Under the pieces are notes generated by a model. It did not search any database. It was not told where the DNA came from and was given only the letters and a program-made list of their open reading frames with translations. The translations under genes and the position numbers were made by a program. From positions 7,874,001 to 7,938,000 of the forward strand of contig OX637410.1 in the NCBI GenBank assembly GCA_951799425.1: 64,000 nt of DNA, read 5' to 3'. Position 1 is the stretch's first letter; the number at the start of each line of letters is the position of its first letter. Source of the DNA: Ilex aquifolium. Its lineage: Eukaryota > Streptophyta > Magnoliopsida > Aquifoliales > Aquifoliaceae. Positions 21,148-30,965 of this stretch are shown one piece after another.

Positions 21148-22996
21148 ATGGAGACACAAGGGATAGTACTCGGGCACATCGTTTCGGCAAGGGGGATCGA
21201 AGTCGACAAATCCAAGGTTGATGCAATATCCAACCTCCCCACACCAAAGGTCATCAAAGATATCAAGTCGTTTCTTGGTCATGCCGACTTTTACCGTAGT
21301 TTTATAAAAGATTTTAGTGCATTGGCTAGGCCCTTGACCAATTTGCTTTCCGAAGATGTCCCATTTATGTGGTCGGATGATTGTGAGACATCTTTTAAAA
21401 AACTAAAAAGCATGCTCACTTCACCTCCAATCATGCGACCACCTAAATGGGACTTACCATTTGAGGTTATGTGCGACGCGAGTGATTACGCGGTCGGTGC
21501 AGTGCTCAGTCAAAGGGAAGACAAGAGACCTTATGTAATATACTATGCTAGTAAAACTCTTAATGAAGCACAAATGAATTACACTACCACTGAAAAAGAG
21601 TTGCTAGCCGTAGTATTTACATTGGATAAATTTTGGTCTTACATCGTTGGTTCACCTATTGTAGTCTACACTGATCACTCTACTTTGAAGTATCTTTTGT
21701 CTAAGCAGGATGCAAAACCGAGACTCATTAGGTGGATACTCCTCCTACAAGAATTCCACTTGACAATCAAAGGCAAAAAGGGAGTTGAGAACGTGGTAGC
21801 GGAGCATTTATCCCGACTTGTGGTTCAAGATGCTGATGAACATATTCCCATCCCTGACTATTTTCATGTCGAGCACTTATTTTATATTCATTATGTTTGT
21901 CCTTGGTATGTTGACATATGCAATTATCTTGCTACAAGACAAATACCACCGCACTGGAGCCCGAAGGATAGACGGAGGTTTATGGCAGATGTGAAGTACT
22001 TCTACTTCGACAACCAGTACTTGTTCAAGTATTGCCTAGATCAAGTGATGAGGAGATGCGTACTAGAAAATGAACAACAGGAAGTCCTAATATTTTGCCA
22101 TTCAGAGGCTTGTGGTGGCCACTTCTCTTCAAAGAAGACCTTGGCAAAGGTTTTACAATCAGGTTTTTATTGGCCCTCATTAATGAAAGATTGTGTTTCT
22201 TTCTGTAAAGAATGCGATAGGTGCCAACGTTTGGGTAGTGTGACCCGAAGGAACATGATGCCTCTCTCCCCTATACTTGTTATATAGATATTTGACTGTT
22301 GGGGCATCGACTTCATGGGTCCCTTCTCCGTGTCGTTTGGCTACCTGTATATTATGTTGGTAGTGAACTATGTGTCCAAATGGGTGGAGGCTATCCCAAC
22401 CAAGACTAATGACCACCAGGTCGTGGTCAAGTTCTTAAAAGAGAACATCTTTTGGAGGTTCGGGATGCCTCGTGCAATGATAAGCGATGGTGGTTTGCAT
22501 TTTTTGTAATAGGTCATTTACATCTTTAATGCATAAGTATGACATCACACACAAGGTGTCCACCGCTTATCACCCACAAACCAATGGCCAAGCCGAGTTG
22601 GCCAATAGGGAGATCAAGAACATCCTAAAAAAAATGGTGAACCCTAATAGGAAGGATTGATTACTTAGATTGATCGATGTCCTATGGGCTTACCGCACTG
22701 CTTAGAAGACCATTCTAGGCATGTCACCCTATAGGCTCGTTTATGGCAAGGCTAGCCATTTGCCGGTTGAAATGGAACACAAGGCTTACTGGGCCATCAA
22801 GACCTTGAAATCCCGTTGGGATGGCCCCTATCTTGTCAAGGTGGCCTATCCCAATGGAGCCGAGGAAATCACCAACCTCGAGTATGGCAAGACATTCAAG
22901 GTCAATGGCCAAAGACTAAAGCCATTTTTCGAGGGTTTTGAAGGTCAAAGGGTGGAGGAAGAATTGGTGGATCTAGTCTACCCGGACCTTTTGTGA
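21148..22996 (+). pseudogene. Athila RNase H and integrase
   Basis: Continues pol. Connection: GIEVDKSKVDAISNLPTP. RNase H: MCDASDYAVGAVLSQRED, TEKELLAVVFTLDKFWSYI and YTDHSTLKYLL. The integrase zinc finger (HSEACGGHF with CKECDRC) lies near 22100-22225. A TAG stop at 22285-22287 is followed by the catalytic core (GIDFMGPFSVSFGY, then ISDGG near 22486). Stops and a frameshift near 22505 lead into [20 protein letters not shown]. The C-terminus jumps from AYWAIKTL to KSRWDGPY, an internal deletion of roughly 300 bp compared with usual Athila integrases. The last codon is at 22994-22996. Confidence 0.9.
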
Positions 22997-24882
22997 GGAT
23001 TAATTGTTCAATGTAGTTTTAGTGTACAGTTATCCTTTTTAATTGCAAGTTCATTTATTACTTACGTTATCTTTGCATATAGTGTTTTCCTTCTTAGTGC
23101 AGATGTTGGTATTTTTGTCAAAGCTCAAGTGTGAGGTGTTTTCTAACCCTTCTCATCTTTTTATAGTCCTTCATTGCATATTATATCTTTTTTGTTGTAT
23201 TGAGGAAAATGCATGAATCAAGTTGGGGGGTGAGGTGCACCATTTGCATGATACACCAATTTTTGTGGAAATTTTTTGTTGATAATACCAAATTTTGTGG
23301 TGAAATTCACCTTTCAGATATCCTACAGATTTTTGTTTACAATAGTTGCAAATTATGTGGAAATTTTGAAAAATTTTTGTGAAAAATATCTGAATGTTGA
23401 TCTGTAGTCCCCTATTTAGAGTGTTATGGGTTTGTTGATATGTTGATCTTTGCGTTGAACCTTGAATACATGAGCACATTATAGAAGTTCATCCTATGCT
23501 TGAGTATCACATATGTGTTTGCTTTTGAACTCAGCCTTATGTGCACCTTGAATGTGTAAATTTGGCAATTTAAGGATTGAATTCATATTTTAGTGCTTGA
23601 CATGAATAATGGAGATGTGTAAGGACCCATGAGAGCTTTAGTGTCAATCCTTGTTGGAGGGAACTTACATTTATTCAAGGAACAATTTTTTTCAAATTTC
23701 AAATTTTTTTAATAATCTCATTATGGTTGTTTTGGTTAGATGCATTTGGGTAGTTGATTGACTTTGTCTTGAAATGCAAGATGCTCTCCCATGCCTATGA
23801 AGGGATGATCTTAGGCCATCCTTGATTTACTTTGAGCCTTAGCCTTTGTCTTGTGAAAAGTTTATCCCTAGTGCCATGATAGAGTCTTAATTGAAACAAA
23901 GAGTTTGGTAATGGTGTTAGACATAAATTCCCATAATAAGGGAGATGTTTTGAAATAAAAGCCATTCACTCAGAACAACCCTCTTTGTCATCCTATATCA
24001 TTCATTTCAATTGCCTCAATATCACCCCAAGACCTCATTATAACCCATGAAAGTCCTAAATGATCTAGAGATGGATGGGGGATGCATACCTTTAAAGAAA
24101 AGAGAAGTTGATTTTTCTATCTAATCCCCTAGCATTCCTTTCATGAGATTATGCCAAGGTTGATTCATTTTCATGCATGTACTTCAATTTTGGATTATAT
24201 GTGAGTATACTTCATTTTTTGCACAAAATTCTATCTCACATATACCCATGGAGAGCATGGCAGGATAACCAATGTTTGATTCATTGTTGGGAGACACCCT
24301 TGGTGAGTTTGAATCGAAGCTTAATTTGGATAGCCAATGTGCAAGTGAATTCCGTTGTGTAAATGCTTAAATTACATGTCCATTTCACATACACATGAGT
24401 TTGAAAATGAATGTGTAGGTGCATACTCTAGACTAGTATTTAAAGCCATGGTGGTGCTCATATGTGCTTGGTTCGGGTATTTGAATGATGTGTTATGTAG
24501 CCCTATGCTTGCGGGATGGGGAATATTGCTCAAACTTTCGATATTTGATAAGATTTAGGAATGCCCTTGTCATTTGAATCTATGTTTTACATTTTGAGTA
24601 TTCATTTTGGTAGTTAAACTTAGAAATCCATGTCTTGTATTTTGAAACCATCAAAATTTTAAATCATGTTGCAATTTCGGAAATAACTTTGGGCATGATC
24701 ACTCAATTGTGGTTCACATGTGTGGTTCAAGTTTTGCTAGAGTAGAAGTCATAGATAGGTTGTTAGAATGTCTAGGAGTTGGGATAAATTGGGTTGGATG
24801 TTAGATTTGGAGCATAGGAATGGTTTTGCAATATGAATGGAGCATATGAATGATTTGGAGCATAAATTGGGTTGGATGTGAG
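22997..24882 (+). other. Athila 3' noncoding region with an extra polypurine tract
   Basis: About 1.9 kb with no gene. At 23218-23232 ATCAAGTTGGGGGGT matches the tract before the 3' LTR of the second Athila (30950-30965), but no LTR follows here. From about 23930 the sequence is homologous to 27960-28870 and more distantly to 61000-62290. In a complete relative an env-like ORF would follow; here the region runs straight into a palindrome of the 3' LTR at 24883. Confidence 0.7.
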
Positions 24883-26362
24883 ATTCCGGAAGGTTTGCAC
24901 ATTGAACTGCCTCTGCCCCTGCCATACCTTCCGGAAGGTTTTGCCTACTGGAATAAACCTTCCAGAAGGTTTTTCTCACTAGACTGCCTTTTCCCTTGTT
25001 CCTGCATAAAGCTTCCGGAAGGTTTGCATCGACCTTCCGAAAGGTTTTGCCCAAAATTGCCAGACAACCTGCAACTCAACTCCAACTGCTTGGGGGACCT
25101 ACCTACACTTCTCCCACACCTACCTTGACATGTTCCACATACAACCATGCCATTTCTTACACAAAGGCCTGACTTGGAAGAAGAAGCATGGAAGAAGAGG
25201 AGAGAGAAGGAGAGAGGCTAACAAATGCAAGGAAGTACAGGGCATGCCTGCACCTTGCTTGTGCAGGCTTCCAAACCTCCCCAAATCATTGAATCTCTGT
25301 AGCACACAGACCATATATCTCTCATGGACAAAAATGGAAGGGTGACTACCAACTACAGACCATAGTCAGCACTTTTAGAGAGAGAAGCTCCCAAGGTAGA
25401 AGACATAGTTTTAGAGAGAGAAATCTTAGATTTTTGCAATTTCTTCACCCATTTCACTTGTAACAAGCTGTAAGACTCTTTTAATCTTTATTTCTTGCAC
25501 TGTAATCCACTTTATTTCAAGTGTAATCGAGTTTAATCTATTGTTCTTGCACTCTTACATTTTCTGCTTGGTATGCTCTGTAACTTCTTCATTTTGTTAT
25601 GAAATGAATTCATATTTGTAATTTACTTATTCCTAGCTTTAATATATGTTATAAGTTTCCTTTTCAACTCATTTTCATTTCCATTTCTTCTACATGTCTC
25701 TTTACATCATGAATACTTTTACTTCAACCACGAGTAGCTAAACTTTTTGTTGGCTAATCCAAGGGGAACTTCCTCTTGGGTATGCTAAATCAACTCTTCT
25801 CCATTTTACCTCGTAGTGTAAAGTGCTTGGCTTCACTAGGTTGAGTGTGGATGTGGTTGTGAGATCTTGATACACCGTCGACTTGTCACGGGGTATGCTT
25901 GAGCCTACATTCCACATTAGTCCCTCACTTCATATGAATCAATAAATCACTAGGCATCATCGGTTGAATGAATTGAGTTGATTTGGCATTCCCATTGGAA
26001 TGACCTCTTCGGATTAGCCACCCTTGTTTTCATTGCATTTCTAAAACCAATCTTCACTCACCAAAACTCAAACTCAAAAGATTTTACACTTTTCATTTTT
26101 ACCAAATCACCTTCACACAATTCACCTCCCTTCCCTGAGGAGACGACCTTGGAATATCGTTCCAATTAAAACACGACACTCAAAAGTCTCTCTACGCTTG
26201 GGAAGCACTTTTATACACATGCACATATTTTCATCCACACACACGTTCACCCCATTTCTTGCATGACATCAGAGGGAGAGTGACACTCACCTAATCGTAT
26301 AAGCCACATGCACACAACCGAAATCATGGTCGAACATTAGGGTTGACGGAATAACTCAAGCA
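24883..26362 (+). repeat. 3' LTR of the Athila element, start missing
   Basis: Homologous to 1811-3391 and ending CAAGCA at 26362. The first 270 bp or so of the LTR (TGATTAGCAC onward) are missing. The break lies inside a CTTCCGGAAGG palindrome, so the internal region fuses to the LTR at this motif. Confidence 0.85.
24884..25049. repeat. CCTTCCGGAAGG palindrome cluster B
   Basis: Copies near 24885, 24926-24941, 24956-24973, 25012-25024 and 25031-25047. The spacer TTTTGCCTACTGGAATAA (24941-24956) carries the 14-mer shared with the Tekay LTR (GCCTACTGG at 24943-24951). Confidence 0.9.
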
Positions 26363-27184
26363 TTAATATTACACTTTTTTTGTTAAGAGTTCCATTTTTG
26401 GTTGACATTACCAAACTTTTGATTAAGATTACCATTTTTTTTTTGTTAAGATTACACTGTTGAGGTAAGTACCACTTTTTTTGTTAACATTACCACTTTT
26501 TTGGTTAACAATACCATTGATTAAGTTAACATTACCACTCTTTTGGTTAAGATTACACCTTTTTTTTTGGTTAAGAGTACCACTTTTTTGGTTAACATTA
26601 CCATTCTTGTGGTTAAGATTACCACTTTTTTGGTTAAGATTACACTGTTCGGGTAAGAATACCACTTTTTTGGTTAACATTACCATTTTTTTGGTTAAGA
26701 TTACCACTTTGTTGGTTAAGAGTACCACTTTTTTGGTTAAGTATACCATTGTTTTGGTTAAGATTACCATTTTTTTGGTTAACATTACCATTTATTAGGT
26801 TAACATTACCACTCTTTTGGTTAAGATTACACTGTTGAGGTAAGAGTACCATTTTTTTGGTTAACATTACCATTTTTTTTGGTTAAGATTACACTTTTTT
26901 GGTTAAGCGTACCATTTTTTTGGTTAAGATTATCCTTTTTTTGGCTAACATTACTATATATTAGGTTAACATTACCACTCTTTTTGTTAAGATTAGACTT
27001 TTTTTGGTTAAGATTACACTTTTTTGGTTAAGAGTACCATTTTTTTGATTAACATTACCACACTTTTGATTAAGATTACACTGTTGAGGTAAGTACCAAT
27101 TTTTTGGTTAACATTACCATTTTTTTGGTTAAGATTACCACTTTTTGAGATAATTACCACTTTTTATTCTAAGTTTACCACTTT
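26363..27184. repeat. 21-bp T-rich minisatellite, right half
   Basis: Continues the array of 600-1542 in the same orientation: GGTTAAGATTACCAC or GGTTAACATTACCAT with T runs. The longer marker ACTGTTGAGGTAAG recurs near 26455, 26643, 26831 and 27080, about 188-250 bp apart. The open frames 26429-26873 are repeat artefacts. Confidence 0.9.
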
Positions 27185-27500
27185 TTAGGATCGGTCATGG
27201 CCGGTCATGGGCGAACAAATACCAATCAAGAACACTAGGACCGATCAAGTGCTGGGTAGCGATCAAGATTACCAAACTAATCAGGACCGATCAAGAGCTG
27301 GGTAGCGATCAAGAGTAGCGATCGGACGACGACCGATCTAGTGCTAGTTAGCGATCAAAAACACCAAACTAATCAAGACCGATCAAGTGCTGGGTAGCGA
27401 TCAAGAGTAGCGATCGGACAATTGATCAAGGAACGATTGAGACCGATCTGTGCACATCAATTAGCGATCAAGCGTAGCGATCAAGAGTGGGATCAAGATA
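27185..27500. repeat. AGCGATC / ACCGATC repeat block
   Basis: Eight AGCGATC heptamers (near 27258, 27304, 27316, 27350, 27396, 27408, 27462 and 27474) with ACCGATCAAG words between them. A unit of about 90 bp (ACCAAACTAATCA, ACCGATCAAG, CTGGGTAGCGATCAAGA, GTAGCGATCGGAC) is seen about three times. A related block is at 39566-39675. Repeats of this type inside a transposon end would be candidate transposase binding sites. Confidence 0.75.
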
Positions 27501-27784
27501 ATCGCAGCAGCAATCAAAATTATCATATTTAATTAACATAACAAATTAATATTACATTAACACATTCAATTCATCAAATTTAAATTTAAATTCAACTTAA
27601 TTAATATTAAATTCATCCAATATATATCCAAAATCATCCAATTAACATCCAATAAAAATTCACTTTATTAAACTAACATTCAATTTAATCTGATTTATAT
27701 TTAATTTATCAAATTAACTTCCATCTACCATTCAACTCATCAAATTAGATTAACATTCATATCCATCCAATTAACACTTAATTC
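27501..27784. other. AT-rich spacer, no gene seen
   Basis: Very AT-rich with recurring phrases such as ATCCAATTAACA and CATTCAATT. No coding or structural feature can be supported. Confidence 0.4.
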
Positions 27785-28874
27785 AACAAAAGGGATGAAT
27801 GAAGTTGAATTCAAAATGTTGAATGAAAAATGATGGAAAATCCAAGGAAAGGGAGAGAAAAAGGGTGAAAGAAGAAAGAATGATCAAAGAAAAAAGGAAA
27901 ATGTTAAGGAAAAGAAGAAAAAGAAATAAAAGTGAAGTGATGGTGTAGACTGAAAATCCCATAAAAAGGGAGATCTTTTTGAAATAAATGTCATGCACTC
28001 GGAACAACTCTCTTTGTTATCCTATATCCTTCATTTCATTTGCCTCAATATCACCACAAGTCCCCATTATAACCCTTGAAAGTCCTAAATGATCTAGAGA
28101 AAGCATGGGGATAGCATACTGTTAAAAAAAATAAGAAAGGTTGATTTTGCTATCTAATGCCCTAGCATTCCTTTCATGAGATTATGTCAAGGTTGTTTTA
28201 TTCTTATGTACGCACTTCATTTTTAGATTATATGTGATTATATTTCATTTTGTGCGCAAGATTCTATCTCATATATACACATGGAGAGCATACTAGGATA
28301 ACCAATGTGTGAGTCATTGTTGAGAGAAACCCTTGGTGAGTTTCGCATCGAAGCTGAATTTGGATAGCTAAGTGAATGAGAATTTTGTTTGGTAAATGTT
28401 TAAATTACATGTCCATTTCACACACACACGAGTTTGAAAATGAATGTGTAGGTGCATACTCTGGAATAACATTTAAAGCCATAGTGATGCTCATGTGTGC
28501 TTGATTCGTGTATTTGAACAATGTTGTCATGCAACCCTAGGCTTGTAGGATGGGGGAATATTGCTCAACTTTTGACATTTGATAAGATTTAGGAATGCCC
28601 TTGTCATTTGAATCTATGTTTTAAATTTTGGGTATTCATTTTGGCAGTTAAACTTAGAAATCCATGTCTTGTATTTTGAAAGCATCAAAATTTTAAATCA
28701 TATTGTAATTTCGGAATTGACTTTGGGCATGATCACTCAATTGTGGTTCACATGTGTGGTTCAAGTTTTTGGTAGAGTAGATGTCATAGATAGGTTGTTA
28801 GAATGTCTAGGAGTTGGGATAAGTTGGGTTGGATGTGAGATTTGGATCATAGGAATGGTTTTGGAATAAAAGCA

Positions 28875-29046
28875 AAACCTTCCGGAAGGTTGGTCATAAA
28901 CCTTTCGGAAGGTTTTTGCCAGAGTGCAAAACCTTCAGGAAGGTTTTCATCGACCTTCCAGAAGGTTTTCACTACTGGACATCTTTTGCCTCAGCAATAT
29001 GCAACACTTTCTGGAAGGTTTGCATCGACCTTCCGGAAGGTTTTGC
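28875..29046. repeat. CCTTCCGGAAGG palindrome cluster C (internal, not in an LTR)
   Basis: Six full or degenerate copies starting at about 28876, 28898, 28930, 28951, 29005 and 29026, with the same spacers as in the LTRs (TTTGCATCGA, TTTTGCCCAG). It lies about 260 bp upstream of the env-like ORF start, inside the element. Confidence 0.88.
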
Positions 29047-29308
29047 CCAGAAAGCCAAAAACGAGGTTTTAAGTTCAATTTTTTGGGAAACCCTTCACAT
29101 TCCTCCACATCTCTCAATCTCCCTTGCCCACTTCTCTCTTCCAAACCTCAAAATACTTCACCCAAGCCCTTAAATCCTACTTTTATCTTGTTTAGGGTTG
29201 ATTTTGAGTGGTTTTTGCCAAAAATTTGTGGATTGCTCACCAAACCCTAGTTTTTTCCCCAAATTTCCATTCCTCTCATTTTCTCTCCAAAGTCTTGATT
29301 CCATTGCA

Positions 29309-30645
29309 ATGGCTCGATTAGGAAGGATTCCCCTTGACGTCTTTGAGCCCGTGGAGCAACTTTTGTTGTGGTTCTTGTCATTATTGGGAGTGGGGGCACA
29401 ATTGATATTCATGGCCCGCACCAAACGTACGGGTCCGGAGTCCCCTCAACCCGCGGGCACTAGCTCCCGTAAAAGGAGCGTAGAGGGCCCGAGTAGCGGG
29501 GATAAGGAGGAAAGGAGGGAAAAAGCGAGATATGATGCTCGCAAGCAAAGGATAAATGAGAAAAATGTGACTTGCGAGCGGTTTGTGGACAAGATCACAC
29601 TTGGTCCGAACAATGAAGTGGTGAGGATCATTGAGGGATATAGATTGGGAATTTGGTTTGAGCCGGTGAGCGGCTATAACTTGGCGTTGTGTAGGGAATT
29701 CTACAGGAAATTGATGGTGTTGGGCGAGGATGGTTCGATCCTAAGGACAAATTTGAGGGCAAAGACCTTTGATGTGATCCTTGATTTGATTGACATTGTG
29801 ATGAAGTATCAGAGGCTGCCCCCAACACCCCGGTGTACCCACACAATGTCGGAGGGATTCAGACCCTGTCTGAGTATGTCCAGCTCACATACGAGGACCC
29901 CACCAAATTCAATGGGATAACTCTAGTTGGGGGCCTCAAGCACTCCTACGGGGGTCATGAACAAAGTCCTCCACTACAATTTGATGCCTAGGGGTTCCGA
30001 GAAGAGCCTGAATGTGGAGAAGCTAGCTTTACTCCACAGTTTTATGACAGGAAAGGTGTTAGATGTGGCCCTTTTGATATGGGAGGAGATGAAGGAGTTC
30101 GCTCAGGCTGCAAAGCTAATGGTGAACCTCCCATTCGGCAATCTTGTCACTAGGATGTGTTCCCACAAGAATGTCAAGGCCTATCCTATGCACATGATAC
30201 GCTACTACCCCCTGAGACTAGTGCCATTGGGAAGTCAAGCAACAGTAAGAGGGCAGATAGGACAGGGGGTGAGAGAGCCAGTACCTCGGGATAGGAGCCA
30301 TCTTTAGCTGGGCCACCATCTTCAGCTGGGCCATCATCCTCTGCACCTTCCACCTCTACCCTGGCTCGTACCATTTCATAATGTATGCACTCCTTAGAGG
30401 CTATGATGTATGGGCTGTCGATGATGGTGACTAGGCTGTTTTAGCATACTTTTCGAGGTGAGCCCATCCCCGGTGGACCTCCGCCACCTCTGGCTGCCAG
30501 GCCTTCTACCTCTGCTCCCATGACTTCTGTAGTCGTTGAGGTGGGAGGCTCTGATGATGACAACGTTGATGATGAGGAGGAGAGCAACGATGGGACTGGC
30601 GATGATGATGCGAGAGATCATGATAGAGATGAGGACGACGAGTAG
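29309..30645 (+). pseudogene. Athila env-like ORF (putative plant transposon protein domain)
   Basis: The third ORF found after pol in Athila elements; its role is unknown and its envelope nature is only suggested in the literature. An ATG at 29309 and another at 29411 (MARTKRTG) open the frame. A basic linker is followed by FVDKITLGPNN, EFYRKLMVLGEDG and, after a frameshift near 29900, LHYNLMPRGSEKSLNVEK and ALLHSFMTGKVLDVA, the pattern of the PF20167-type domain. A Ser/Pro-rich stretch and an acidic Asp/Glu tail end at 30643-30645. At least two frameshifts or stops break it. Confidence 0.7.
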
Positions 30646-30965
30646 TCATGTCGTCATGTTTTTTGTTTATTTTGGTCTTAGGTTGTACACAATTAGGGTT
30701 ATTTTTGTCGGCCTAGTAGAAGTGCCTCTAGAAGTTGGGCCGTTTTTTTTAAACTCTAACTCATTGTACTGAACTTTTGTAAATGATTAATGAAAAATAC
30801 CACAATTTCATTTTACCTTCCCAAAGTTCATTTCTCTAATTGCAATGTGATTTTTACATTTTGAATGTTTGATGATCTACTCGTATGAATAGGTTGTTGT
30901 AGTTTTATATCTTGTGGTTTGAAATAAAGTTTGCTAGGGACTAGCAAAACTCAAGTTGGGGGGTG
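30646..30965 (+). other. Athila 3' UTR and polypurine tract
   Basis: Noncoding. It ends in CTCAAGTTGGGGGGTG (30950-30965), the polypurine tract immediately before the LTR start TGATTAGCAC. Confidence 0.8.

Larger units (their letters stand above)
1543..26362 (+). mobile_element. Athila-type Ty3/gypsy LTR retrotransposon, carrying a nested CACTA element
   Basis: The boundaries are a 5' LTR starting TGATTAGCAC (1543) and a 3' LTR ending CAAGCA (26362). Both flanks are the same minisatellite, and the flanking pentamers are TTAAG and TTAAT, a near-match target-site duplication. In order the element holds: LTR, primer site, a gag remnant fused to protease, the CACTA insertion 4000-19753, protease, RT, RNase H, integrase, a long noncoding 3' region and a 3' LTR lacking its start. 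Without the CACTA it is about 9.1 kb. The gag and protease wording, the tRNA-Asp-like primer site and the long 3' region are typical of Athila. Stops, frameshifts and deletions make it inactive. Confidence 0.9.

Noticed and set aside
29309-30645. Host gene with acidic C-terminus
   Set aside because: Its position between Athila noncoding DNA and a polypurine tract plus LTR, and its domain order, identify it as the element's third ORF.
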